From positions 8,939 through 72,938 of the forward strand of contig NZ_JAGIPX010000028.1 in assembly GCF_017814945.1 (NCBI RefSeq): DNA of 64,000 bases, given 5' to 3'. The notes beneath the pieces are model-generated. The model saw only the letters and a list, made by a program, of their open reading frames with translations. It was not told the origin of the DNA and searched no databases. The DNA comes from Paraburkholderia sp. LEh10. GTDB taxonomy: Bacteria; Pseudomonadota; Gammaproteobacteria; Burkholderiales; Burkholderiaceae. Shown one piece after another: positions 36,301 through 44,844 of this stretch (positions within the stretch are counted from its first letter, which is position 1; every line of letters begins with the position of its first letter). A program made the position numbers and the translations under genes.

Positions 36301-38426
36301 GCGTCGTGTACGACGGCACAGCGAAAGACCAGATCACGCTGGCTGGTGCAAACGGCACGACAATCACGAAGCTGGCGGCGGGCGCGGTGAACGCATCGAG
36401 TTCCGATGCGGTGAACGGCACGCAGTTGTACAACGTGGCGGCATCGACGGCGGGCGCGATCGGCGGCGGTTCTTCGTTCGATCCGACGACGGGCACGATC
36501 ACCAACCCGACGTACGTGATCGGCGGCTCGACGGTGACGAACATCTCGGGTGCGATCACCAGCATCGACGCACGCGTGACGACCGACATCAGCAACCTCA
36601 CGACTCAAATCTACAACGGCGAGATCGGTCTCGTGCAGCAGGATGCGTCGACGAACGTGATCACGGTCGCGTCGCAGAAGAGCGGTTCGCTGGTCGACTT
36701 CACGGGCACGGCGGGTGCGCGCGTTCTGACGGGCGTGGCGGCAGGCAAGGTGAACGCATCGAGCTACGACGCGATCAACGGCACGCAGCTGTACAACGTG
36801 GCGGCATCGACGGCGGGCGCGATCGGCGGCGGTTCGTCGTTCGATCCGACGACGGGCACGATCACCAATCCGACGTTCGTGATCAACAACGGCACGTCGA
36901 CGATAACCAACGTTGCCGGCGCGATCACGAACCTCGACAACCGCGTGTATGCGAACAGTACGGACATCACGAACCTGCAGACGCAGATCAACGGAGGCGG
37001 CATCGGTCTCGTGACGCAGGATGCGACGACCAGCACCATCCTCGTCGCCTCACAGACGGGCGGCTCGGTCGTCGACTTCACGGGCACGGCCGGTGCGCGC
37101 AGGCTGACGGGCGTGGCGGCGGGCAAGGTGAATGCGTCGAGCCTCGACGCAGTGAACGGCACGCAGTTGTACAACGTGGCGGCATCGACGGCAGCTGCGA
37201 TCGGCAGCGGCTCGACGGTGAACAGCAACGGCACGATCAGCAATCCGACGTTCATCGTCGGCGGCTCGACGGTCACGACCATCGGCGGCGCGATCACGAA
37301 CCTCGACGCACGTCTCTATGCGAACACCACGGACATCACGAACCTGCAGACGCAGATCAACGAAGGCGGCATCGGCATCGTGACGCAGGATGCGACGAGC
37401 AAGAACATCCTCGTCGCGTCGCAGACCAACGGGTCCGTGGTTGACTTCACGGGCACGGCAGGCGCGCGCGTTCTGTCGGGCGTGGCAGCCGGCGTGGCGG
37501 CAACGGATGCAGTGAACGTCGGTCAGTTGCAGGCGGCGGGCATCATCGGCCCGAATGGCCAGACGAAGGCCGCCGTGACGTACGACACGAAGGCGGACGG
37601 CACGACGAACTACAGCAGCATCACGCTGGGTGACGGCACGTCGAACGCGGCACCCGTGGCGATTCACAACGTTGCGGACGGTTCCGCTCCTAACGATGCG
37701 GTGAACTACTCGCAGTACTCGGACTTGCTGGGGAAGGTCAACAAGATCGTCAACGCAGGCACGGGTGTCGATACGCTGTTCGTCGGCGACGGCAATCGCA
37801 ACACTGAAGCGGCGCAGGCGGGCGGCACGCATGCGACGGCGATGGGCGCACTGTCTGTCGCAAGCGGCAACCAGTCGATCGCCGCGGGCTATGCGTCGAA
37901 AGCGTCGGGCCAGAACGCGGTTGCAATCGGTTCGACGTCGACGGCGAGCGGCAACAACTCGGTCGCACTCGGCGCGGGTTCCGTCGCAGATCAGGACAAC
38001 ACCGTGTCCGTGGGTTCGGCAACGCAACAGCGCCGCGTCACGAACGTCGCTGCGGGTACGTCGGATACCGATGCCGTCAACGTGGGCCAGTTGAACCAGG
38101 CGATCACGCAGGCGGGTACGACGATCAGCCAGCAGGCGGTGCAGCAGGCGAACGCGTACACCGACCAGCAGTTCAACAAGATGAACGACAAGATGAACTC
38201 GCTGGGTGCGGCAGCGATGGCGGCGACGTCGCTGATCCCGAATGCTCGTGCGGAAGGCAACTTCCAGATGTCGGCGGCAGCCGGCACCTATGGCGGTGCG
38301 GCAGCCATCGCCATCGGCGCGAACTACTGGGTCAACGACCGAGTGCTCGTCAACGCACACGTGACGCGCTCGACGGGCAACAGTGCAAGCACTGGCGCGT
38401 CGGCAGGCGTGACGATCGGGTTCTAA
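33345..38426 (+). CDS. trimeric autotransporter adhesin A (YadA/Hia type), 1693 aa
   Basis: Type Vc secretion protein. The N-terminus is an extended signal peptide region (ESPR: MNKIYKSVWCDKTGTYVAAS) then a hydrophobic core (residues about 34-50). The passenger is made of YadA-head repeats (AIG...A.G..A.A.G) broken by neck motifs (RQITNVAAGTASTDAVNISQL and variants). From about residue 900 the stalk carries repeated NASS-DAVNGTQLYNVAASTA modules. A short coiled coil and a 4-strand YadA anchor end in Phe, as outer-membrane proteins do. AGGA precedes ATG 33345. It likely mediates attachment to host cells or surfaces. Followed at 56 bases by an OmpA-family gene. Confidence 0.92.
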   Translation: MNKIYKSVWCDKTGTYVAASEHTHAKGKKSRNTRHLVTALALGGAGSVALAGGLDGGSATGANGAIAYGATARSSGIGSIAIGNAGSFAATTVANNTDSLAIGNGATASAEGTTVLGVGSTATGDSGVGIGSGARSLASDTIAIGHNAYATVSSALALGSYSSAYGANSVAIGASSIADRSNSVSVGSSSLQRQITNVAAGTASTDAVNISQLMAEDARVNNLSNVVNNVGSTGTVKYFHASSTATDSLASGPNSIAVGPQALASNSYGIAMGPLATASGVSGIAIGAASLSTAQQSDAFGDYATASGLYSVALGNQSTASAQSALAIGDTAIASGTSATAIGQLATAIGANSVALGAKSVANSATLGTAGFNPGGSAINASANVGEVSIGSANAERRITNVAAGYSATDAVNVSQLMSENAKVNLQGTNTAAALGGGASYNPSTGAVTNPAYNVAGGTYNNVAGALTGIDARINNISPAGSIKYFHANSALADSSAAGAESIAVGGAANATASNAVALGSNSVAERANTVSVGSATLQRQITNMAAGTAATDAVNVSQLGGVTTAIGGGASVKADGSIAQPMFNVYGNTFSNVGDALASISDSTSNIVQNLKYISFGAASGQAAKANATGLDAIAIGPNAVASKNGAVAIGRASFATGTNSVALGYGSQATADNTFAVGNAFSTRRIVNVADGVAATDAATVGQVNSDIQAAIANLNTTSSSTLKSSSLRATSLLGAAPSPSMLGGPPVSSLTPDQLIAAGPTQLGGQLAALGTDSMAIGLNSQATADQAVSVGGNVQTLGLASVGIGQQIAIDGDHTVVMGTNVTAHGNNAIVIGNNSSSVVVDDGIAIGNNVQVGGPETMAIGKDIIASGSNSVTLGNGGDALAVDYDAAAKDAITLKGANGTKIANLTAGALNASSTEAVNGSQLYAQGTSAAQALGGGASFNTSTGAITRPQYTLSGSTFSNVGDALTALDSVAKSGNVLGVVYDGTAKDQITLAGANGTTITKLAAGAVNASSSDAVNGTQLYNVAASTAGAIGGGSSFDPTTGTITNPTYVIGGSTVTNISGAITSIDARVTTDISNLTTQIYNGEIGLVQQDASTNVITVASQKSGSLVDFTGTAGARVLTGVAAGKVNASSYDAINGTQLYNVAASTAGAIGGGSSFDPTTGTITNPTFVINNGTSTITNVAGAITNLDNRVYANSTDITNLQTQINGGGIGLVTQDATTSTILVASQTGGSVVDFTGTAGARRLTGVAAGKVNASSLDAVNGTQLYNVAASTAAAIGSGSTVNSNGTISNPTFIVGGSTVTTIGGAITNLDARLYANTTDITNLQTQINEGGIGIVTQDATSKNILVASQTNGSVVDFTGTAGARVLSGVAAGVAATDAVNVGQLQAAGIIGPNGQTKAAVTYDTKADGTTNYSSITLGDGTSNAAPVAIHNVADGSAPNDAVNYSQYSDLLGKVNKIVNAGTGVDTLFVGDGNRNTEAAQAGGTHATAMGALSVASGNQSIAAGYASKASGQNAVAIGSTSTASGNNSVALGAGSVADQDNTVSVGSATQQRRVTNVAAGTSDTDAVNVGQLNQAITQAGTTISQQAVQQANAYTDQQFNKMNDKMNSLGAAAMAATSLIPNARAEGNFQMSAAAGTYGGAAAIAIGANYWVNDRVLVNAHVTRSTGNSASTGASAGVTIGF
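36400..37240 (+). repeat. near-identical stalk repeats inside adhesin A
   Basis: The segment encoding GTQLYNVAASTAGAIGGGSS occurs at about 36418 and again at about 36779, almost unchanged at base level, and in a variant form at about 37158. Spacing is about 360-380 bases. Such DNA-level identity favours copy-number change by recombination. Confidence 0.75.
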
Positions 38427-38482
38427 AGGCCTGACCAGCCCGCCGCGCGATGAGCGCGGCGGGCGAGGAGAAAAATCAAACG

Positions 38483-39694
38483 ATGAAAACACCAAACTTT
38501 CGCGGCCCGGTCTTCATGACGCTCGCCGCGACGCTGGCGGCGGCTTTTGCGGCGCCGGCGTTCGCGGCCAGCATCACGAGCCAGGTCCAGGCGTTGACGC
38601 CATTGGCGCAGCGCATCGCCGATCCTTATCGGCGCGGGGTAGCCGAAGGCTTCCTCGAGATCGCCGAGCGGCAGGACAGCCATGTGCTCTTTTCGCACGT
38701 CTACAACGACGCCGCGAACCGGGCGCTCGGCAATGCGCGTTATCTGATCGACAGCGGCGCGCAGTGGCAGTCGCTGTACGCCGCCAAGAACTGGCCGAAG
38801 CGCGACAAGTGGGTCCAGGCGATTCGCGAGATCGAAGCGACCAATGCCCGTGCGTCCGCATCGTCATGCAAGGGCGAGTCGGCGGGGCGTCTGCTCGCTC
38901 TGACGGACGAAGTCTGGAAAGAGCAGGACGAAACGCACGGCACGCGCTGGGTGCACGGCTGGGAAGCAATCGAGCGCGCGAAGACGCTGAGCGTGCAGGT
39001 CAATGACGAGCTCGATCGTTGCCCTGCGCCGCCTGCGCCTCCTCTTGCGGAGACGCCGCTGCCGGATAAGCCGATTTCGCTGTCGGCCGATGCGCTGTTC
39101 GATTTCGACAGCGCGAAGCTGAAGCCTGACGGCATCGATGCGATCGACCAAATCGCGTCGGGTCTGAATCGCGCGAAGTCGATCGACGTCGTGACGGTGA
39201 TCGGCTACACGGATCGCTTTGGCTCAGTCGCACACAACCGCGATCTGTCGCGGCGCCGTGCGCAGGCGGTTGCCGATGAGTTGAAGAAACGCGGCGTGAA
39301 TCCCGAGCACTTCGATGTGCGCGGCGCGGGTTCGACGGCGCCCGTCGCGATGTGTCCGGGTCCGAAGAAGCCTGCCGTGATCGCATGTCTCGCGCCGAAC
39401 CGGCGCGTCGAGATACGCGTGAGCGCGATGTCGGTGGCTGATTCGCCAGGGGCGGCCGCGCAGCGGCAAGTACAGCAGCAGTCGATGCAGGTGCAGCAGC
39501 AGACGGGCGTTCAGCGACAGGCGCAAGCGCTGCAGCAAGCGCAACAGGTGCAACAGGTGCAACAGCAAATGCAGCAGCCGCAAGCGCAGGTACCGGCTCA
39601 GCAAGCGCCGTTGACGGAGCAGTCAGTGCAGTTGCGCAACCAATGGCAATTGCAGGGGCAAGCGCCACAGCAGACGCCGCTCAAGCAGCAATAG
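38483..39694 (+). CDS. OmpA-family outer-membrane protein with Gln-rich tail
   Basis: A 403-residue exported protein: signal peptide (ends AAPAFA), an alpha-helical region (residues 30-180) of unknown family, then an OmpA C-terminal domain (about 200-320: ALFDFDSAKLKPDGIDAID, VIGYTDRFGSVAHNRDLSRRRAQAV, PNRRVEI) that binds peptidoglycan. The last 80 residues are very rich in Gln (VQQQ, QQAQQVQQVQQQ). AGGAG lies 12 bases before ATG 38483. It sits right behind the adhesin A gene and may be cotranscribed, perhaps anchoring or assisting the adhesin; this partnership is inference. Confidence 0.85.
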   Translation: MKTPNFRGPVFMTLAATLAAAFAAPAFAASITSQVQALTPLAQRIADPYRRGVAEGFLEIAERQDSHVLFSHVYNDAANRALGNARYLIDSGAQWQSLYAAKNWPKRDKWVQAIREIEATNARASASSCKGESAGRLLALTDEVWKEQDETHGTRWVHGWEAIERAKTLSVQVNDELDRCPAPPAPPLAETPLPDKPISLSADALFDFDSAKLKPDGIDAIDQIASGLNRAKSIDVVTVIGYTDRFGSVAHNRDLSRRRAQAVADELKKRGVNPEHFDVRGAGSTAPVAMCPGPKKPAVIACLAPNRRVEIRVSAMSVADSPGAAAQRQVQQQSMQVQQQTGVQRQAQALQQAQQVQQVQQQMQQPQAQVPAQQAPLTEQSVQLRNQWQLQGQAPQQTPLKQQ

Positions 39695-39735
39695 TCGTAT
39701 TGAAGGCGGCTTCCATCGAGGCTGCACATGAGCCG

Positions 39736-39773
39736 AAACGGCCCGGTCATGCGAATGACCGGGCCGTTTTTTT
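39736..39773 (+). terminator. strong bidirectional terminator after the OmpA-family gene
   Basis: A 15-bp perfect stem (AAACGGCCCGGTCAT / ATGACCGGGCCGTTT) with a GCGA loop and a following T-run. Confidence 0.85.
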
Positions 39774-39932
39774 ATGCGCTATGAAACTCCACGCCAGTGA
39801 AGCTGCATCGCTAAATGCGCGTGCAATCCGGATTCGATATGCGAAACGTCCGATGCGTTGATCGCAGTACAACTGAAACGCAGATCGTATCTCATGTGAG
39901 GCGCCGATTTCTTTAGAAGCATGTTTTGAATC

Positions 39933-40114
39933 TATGAGTTTCTATTTGATGCGAGACGACGGGAACGCATGTCGCTGTGTCTGAATTCGCGCACGCGAAT
40001 GGAGAGAAAAGCCGTGGGGGTAAAACGGTTGTCATGTTGACAGCGTTGGGTTCGCTGAACAGCGTTGCCATCGCCGGAGCACTTAATGGAGGCTCGGCAA
40101 CCGGCAGCAACTGA
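39933..40114 (+). pseudogene. remnant of the 5' end of a third trimeric autotransporter gene
   Basis: From 39950 the plus strand encodes CETTGTHVAVSEFAHANGEK, then SRGG..., AIAGALNGGSATGSN and a stop (TGA 40112). This lines up residue by residue with residues 9-62 of adhesin A (CDKTGTYVAASEHTHAKGKK ... GGLDGGSATGAN). The preceding bases match the ATG/MNKIYKSVW region poorly and contain stops, so the start is lost. The rest of the gene is missing: the flank of adhesin B begins about 40 bases later. Confidence 0.8.
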
Positions 40115-40152
40115 GCAATGGCCTGAGGACCAGAGGCCAGGGCTACGAACGA

Positions 40153-40258
40153 GGCCCAGTTTGTTGGAAAACCCAGCAAACCGGGCCTTTCGCATACGCG
40201 AGCGGAAAATCCCGCGCCTTACTTGGACAACATCGATGCGATCGAACACATAGACCTT
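40153..40258. repeat. duplicated copy of the adhesin B terminator and PilZ 3' end
   Basis: This segment repeats 44780-44904: the GGCCCGG...CCGGGCC terminator hairpin, the shared TTTCGCATACGCGAGCGG, and the last codons of the PilZ gene (minus strand, KVYVFDRID), with about 19 bases deleted and a few mismatches. It shows that the deleted third adhesin gene once had the same right-hand flank as adhesin B. Confidence 0.85.
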
Positions 40259-40570
40259 ATGGTAGCCATTCCACGGCGACTCATCGAAGCATCGAATAAC
40301 TCCTAAACCGTGCCCTGCCGATACGTTTTATATGAAGAATGACCGAGCGTTCGGAATTATTCGATTACGAAATATTCTCTAAGCGCATACCTTTCGAAAC
40401 GCGTGTGTCGAATACCGCCCGGTCGTGTTGCGCGCGTGTGAGCGTAGATGCCGACGAACCAGGCGGTCACAGCGATGCTGTTTCCTCGCTGCGACCGCGT
40501 GGATTTCGTGGATGAACGCCTTTCGACCACTTATGCATTTAAGTATGGCCCCGTAAACATAGGATATCTA
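40259..40570. promoter_or_regulatory. upstream region of adhesin B
   Basis: 312 bases of lower GC without a supported gene. The adhesin B frame is open back to 40448, but that part lacks an ESPR and has no ribosome site. A partial dyad ATTCGATTACGAAATATT (40358-40375) resembles the TTCGAA-rich control region of adhesin A. Confidence 0.4.
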
Positions 40571-43500
40571 ATGAACAAGACTTATCGTTCCGTCTGGAAC
40601 GAAGCGGCAGGAACTTGGGTGGCGGTACAGGAAAATGCCAAGGGCAAGAGAAAGAAGGCAACCAAAGGCGCAGTGGCGCTCTTGACTGCAAGTGCCGGTC
40701 TGGCTTCGTCGCTGGCCCACGCTGGAGCCACCGATGGTGGATATGCTCCTGGGTACGCAGCGTCGTCATTGGGATATGCATCGAGCGCCACTGGCAGTTG
40801 GTCGACTGCGTTGGGGGCGTTTTCATACGCGTCCGGTAATTGGTCGACCGCTGTAGGTAATCAGACAGTGGCGACGGGGTTCTCCGCAGCGGCTTTTGGC
40901 GACTCCGCGCGTGCCATGGCGGACTATGCGACTGCGCTCGGCCAGAATGCATATGCCTTTGCAATCGGGGCGAGCGCGTTGGGTCAGTCTGCGACTGCCG
41001 CCACAGCCAATTCAGTCGCGCTTGGCGCGTACTCCGTTGCCAACTCGTCAACACTGTCGACCGCAGGCTACGACCCCGGCGCCATGGCCCTCGTTGCTTC
41101 GACGGCGGTGGGTGGTGAAGTCTCCGTCGGCAAAGCCGGGGCGGAGCGTCGCATTACGAACGTCGCAGCAGGCTACGCTTCGACGGACGCGGTGAACGTC
41201 AGCCAGTTGATGGCTGAAGACATGAAGGTCAATGGCATCAGCAACAACCTGGGCAACCTCAGCAACGTCGTCAACAACCTTAGTGCCGGCGGCGGCAATC
41301 TAAAGTACTTCCAGGCGAATTCGGCGCTGGGCAGTGCGAGCGCAGCAGGCACTAACTCAATCGCGATCGGCGGCGCGGCTACGGCCTCGACAACGAACTC
41401 GGTTGCTTTGGGCTCGAATTCGCTGGCCAACTCGACGACACTCGGCACGGCCGGCTACAACCCCGGCGGCGCGACCCTCACGGCAGCCACGGCTGCGGGC
41501 GGTGAGGTTTCTGTCGGCAAGACAGGTGCAGAGCGCCGCATCACGAACGTCGCGGCGGGCTACTCGGGAACGGATGCCGTCAACGTCAGCCAGTTGATGT
41601 CGGAAGATGCGAAGGTCAACGCGGAAGGCGCCGCGACGGCGGCTTCACTGGGCGGTGGTTCGTCGTATAACCCGGCGACGGGCGCGATCACGAACCCGAC
41701 ATACAACATTGCGGGCGGCACGTATAACAACGTTGCAGGTGCGCTGACGAGCATTGATGCGCGTCTCAACAATATCGGCAGTAACGCCAATCTGAAGTAT
41801 TTCCACGCGAACTCGTCGCTGGCGGATTCGACGGTGACAGGCACCGACAGCATCGCTGCGGGTCCGGCCGCAACCGCCAGCGCGAGCAGCGCGGTGGCGC
41901 TCGGCGCGAACTCGGTGGCAGACCGCGCGAATACCGTGTCGGTAGGTTCATCGACGGCTCAACGTCAGATCACGAATATGGCCGCCGGCACGGCAGCAGC
42001 CGATGCCGTCAACGTGTCGCAACTGTCGGGCGTGACGGCGGCCCTTGGCGGGGGGGCGACCGTGAATCCGGATGGCTCGATTGCCGCGCCGGCATTCAAC
42101 GTCAACGGCCAGACGTTCTCGAACGTGGGCGACGCGCTGTCCAATCTGTCGAATATGGTCGCGCCCGTGGCCTCGAACCTGAAATACATCCGGTTCGGCC
42201 CGAGCAGTGCCGCCGCTGCACAAGCCGCAGGCACCGACGCCCTCGCGATCGGCGGCAACGCGTTCGCCAATGCGAACGGCTCACTTGCGATCGGCGCAGG
42301 CGCACGCGCGCTCGGCGTCAACTCGGTTGCGATGGGCTATGGTTCGGCAACCAGCATCGCGAATACGTTCGCTGTGGGCAGCTCGACGTCGACCCGTCGT
42401 ATCGTCAATGTCGCCGACGGTGTGGCGAACACCGATGCCGCAACCGTTGGCCAGGTCAACGCGGACATCGCTGCGGCCGTCGCCAACCTCAGTTCGTCGA
42501 CGGTTTCCTCAAAGCAGCTGCTCGCGTCTCCCGCAGTACGCTCGACGTCGTTGCTCGGCGCGCCGTCACCGTCGCTGCTCGGTGCATCGTCGCTTCCGCC
42601 TGACCAGTTGCTCGTATCGGGTCCGACCGACAAGCAGGGCATGATCGAAGCGACGGGCACGGACTCGATGGCGATCGGCCTGAACACGCATGCGACGGCT
42701 GATTATGCAATCGCGGCCGGGACGGGTGTGGAAGTGGGCTCGGCTTCTTCGGTCGGTATCGGTCAGAACATCGCGGTGAACGGCACGAACACGGTGGCGA
42801 TCGGCTCGACGGTGTCGGCAAACGGCGCCAATGCTGTAGTGATCGGTACCAACGGCACGGAAGCCGATGCGGACAACGCCATCGCGATCGGTAACAACGT
42901 GGCCGTGGGCGGCTCGCATACGGAAGCCATCGGCGAGAACATCATCGCCACGGGTTCGAACAGTGTCACGCTCGGCTACAACAGCGCGGACAACGGCCGC
43001 GCGAACATCGTGTCGGTCGGCAGCAGCACGCAGTTGCGCCAGATCGCTTACGTGGGTGCCGGCACGCAAAACACCGACGCCGTCAACGTTGCGCAGCTCA
43101 AGGGTGTCATGGCCGCACTGGGCGCTGGCTCGACGGTGAACAACGACGGCACCATCACGAACCCGACGTACGTGATTGGCGGATCGACGGTGACGAACAT
43201 CGCCAGCGCGATCACCAGCCTCGACGCCCGCGTCAACGCGAACACCACCGACATCACGAACCTGCAGACGCAGACGAACGTAGGCGGCATCAATCTCGTG
43301 ACGCAGGATGCGACGACCAGCAACATCCTCGTCGCCTCACAGACGGGCGGCTCGATCGTCGACTTCACGGGCACGGCCGGTGCGCGCAGGCTGACGGGCG
43401 TAGCGGCGGGCAAGGTGAACGCATCGAGCGTCGACGCGGTGAACGGCACGCAGTTGTATAACGTGGCGGCATCGACGGCCAACGCGATCGGCGGCGGTTC

Positions 43501-44722
43501 GACGTTCAACCCGGCGACGGGCACGATCGCGAACCCGGCGTACGTCGTCGGCGGCTCGACGGTCACGACGATCGGCGGTGCAATCACGAACCTCGACGCA
43601 CGTGTCTATGCGAACACCACGGACATCACGAACCTGCAGACGCAGATCAACCAGAGCGGCACCGGCATGGTGACGCAGGATGCGACGAGCAAGAACATCC
43701 TCGTCGCGTCGCAGACGAACGGTTCCGTCGTCGACTTCACGGGCAAGGCAGGCACGCGCGTTTTGTCGGGCGTGGCAGCCGGCGTGGCGGCAACGGATGC
43801 AGTGAACGTCGGGCAGTTGCAGGCGGCGGGCATCATCGGCCCGAATGGGCAGACGAAGGCTGCCGTCACCTACGGCACGAATGCGAACGGCACGACGAAC
43901 TACAGCAGCATCACGCTGGGTGACGGCACGTCGAACGCGGCACCCGTGGCGATCCACAACGTTGCAGCAGGCACGCAGGCCAACGATGCGGTGAATTACT
44001 CGCAGTACGAGGCGCTGCAGTCGCGGATCAACGCGATCACCAACGTCGGAACGGGTGTCGATACGCTGTTCGTCGGCGATGGCAACCGCAACACGGAAGC
44101 GGCGCAGGCAACCGGCACGCACGCGACGGCGATGGGCGCGTCGGCCAACGCAAGCGGCAACCAGTCGATCGCGGCGGGCTATGCGTCGAATGCGTCCGGC
44201 CAGAACGCGGTTGCAATCGGTTCGACGTCGACGGCGAGCGGCAAAAACTCGGTCGCGCTCGGCGCGGGTTCGGTCGCGAATCAGGACAACACCGTGTCCG
44301 TCGGTTCGGCAACGCAACAGCGCCGCGTCACGAACGTTGCAGCCGGCACACAGACGACGGATGCCGTCAACGTCGGCCAGTTGAACGAAGCCGTGGCGAG
44401 CGCCGTGGGCAACCTGCCCGCCGGCATGACCACGAAGGACTACACGGATCAGCAGATCAGCGCGATGCAGAACTCCGTGAACCAGGTCGCGAAGAACGCG
44501 TATGCAGGCGTGGCCGCCGCGATGGCGATGCCGAACCTCACGCCGTCACAGCCGGGCAACACGGTGGTCGCGGCGGGCGCGGGCAACTACAAGAGCGGCG
44601 GGGCGGTGGGCTTCGGCGCGACGTATCGTTCGCGTGACGGCAGGTGGCTGGTCAACGGCGCGGTGTCGGTGACCACGACGGGCGACGCAGGCGTACGCGC
44701 GCAGGTCGGCTACGAGTTCTAA
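40571..44722 (+). CDS. trimeric autotransporter adhesin B (YadA/Hia type), 1383 aa
   Basis: ESPR (MNKTYRSVWNEAAGTWVAVQ) and a signal core ending in LAHA open the protein. YadA-head repeats with necks (RRITNVAAGYASTDAVNVSQL) follow, then a stalk whose distal part (43230-44385) is almost the same at base level as that of adhesin A (36950-38095). The coiled coil (YTDQQISAMQNSVNQVAKNAY) and the beta anchor (GGAVGFGATYRSRDGRWLVNG...GYEF) differ from those of adhesin A. AGGA lies 6 bases before the ATG at 40571. Expected to form a trimeric surface fibre. A strong terminator follows. Confidence 0.92.
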   Translation: MNKTYRSVWNEAAGTWVAVQENAKGKRKKATKGAVALLTASAGLASSLAHAGATDGGYAPGYAASSLGYASSATGSWSTALGAFSYASGNWSTAVGNQTVATGFSAAAFGDSARAMADYATALGQNAYAFAIGASALGQSATAATANSVALGAYSVANSSTLSTAGYDPGAMALVASTAVGGEVSVGKAGAERRITNVAAGYASTDAVNVSQLMAEDMKVNGISNNLGNLSNVVNNLSAGGGNLKYFQANSALGSASAAGTNSIAIGGAATASTTNSVALGSNSLANSTTLGTAGYNPGGATLTAATAAGGEVSVGKTGAERRITNVAAGYSGTDAVNVSQLMSEDAKVNAEGAATAASLGGGSSYNPATGAITNPTYNIAGGTYNNVAGALTSIDARLNNIGSNANLKYFHANSSLADSTVTGTDSIAAGPAATASASSAVALGANSVADRANTVSVGSSTAQRQITNMAAGTAAADAVNVSQLSGVTAALGGGATVNPDGSIAAPAFNVNGQTFSNVGDALSNLSNMVAPVASNLKYIRFGPSSAAAAQAAGTDALAIGGNAFANANGSLAIGAGARALGVNSVAMGYGSATSIANTFAVGSSTSTRRIVNVADGVANTDAATVGQVNADIAAAVANLSSSTVSSKQLLASPAVRSTSLLGAPSPSLLGASSLPPDQLLVSGPTDKQGMIEATGTDSMAIGLNTHATADYAIAAGTGVEVGSASSVGIGQNIAVNGTNTVAIGSTVSANGANAVVIGTNGTEADADNAIAIGNNVAVGGSHTEAIGENIIATGSNSVTLGYNSADNGRANIVSVGSSTQLRQIAYVGAGTQNTDAVNVAQLKGVMAALGAGSTVNNDGTITNPTYVIGGSTVTNIASAITSLDARVNANTTDITNLQTQTNVGGINLVTQDATTSNILVASQTGGSIVDFTGTAGARRLTGVAAGKVNASSVDAVNGTQLYNVAASTANAIGGGSTFNPATGTIANPAYVVGGSTVTTIGGAITNLDARVYANTTDITNLQTQINQSGTGMVTQDATSKNILVASQTNGSVVDFTGKAGTRVLSGVAAGVAATDAVNVGQLQAAGIIGPNGQTKAAVTYGTNANGTTNYSSITLGDGTSNAAPVAIHNVAAGTQANDAVNYSQYEALQSRINAITNVGTGVDTLFVGDGNRNTEAAQATGTHATAMGASANASGNQSIAAGYASNASGQNAVAIGSTSTASGKNSVALGAGSVANQDNTVSVGSATQQRRVTNVAAGTQTTDAVNVGQLNEAVASAVGNLPAGMTTKDYTDQQISAMQNSVNQVAKNAYAGVAAAMAMPNLTPSQPGNTVVAAGAGNYKSGGAVGFGATYRSRDGRWLVNGAVSVTTTGDAGVRAQVGYEF

Positions 44723-44779
44723 GCGGCTGTCGTGAAGCGGGCACGAGAAGCTTCGGGTGCCCGCTCTCATGAAGCATCA

Positions 44780-44818
44780 GGCCCGGCTTGCTGGAAACCC
44801 CAGCAAACCGGGCCTTTC
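44780..44818 (+). terminator. bidirectional terminator between adhesin B and the PilZ gene
   Basis: GGCCCGG and TTGCTGG pair with CCAGCAA and CCGGGCC around a short loop; TTTC follows. It serves converging genes and has a duplicate at 40153. Confidence 0.8.
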
Positions 44819-44844
44819 GCATACGCGAGCGGACAATCCGCGCG

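Noticed and set aside
34422-38495. Long minus-strand open frames opposite adhesin A (34422-36608, 37050-38495)
   Set aside because: Antisense shadows of a repetitive high-GC gene; rich in Arg/His/Cys, no domains, no ribosome sites.
39736-39773. Attachment-site or transposon end at the long inverted repeat
   Set aside because: 15-bp stem, tetraloop and T-run just after a gene fit an ordinary terminator.
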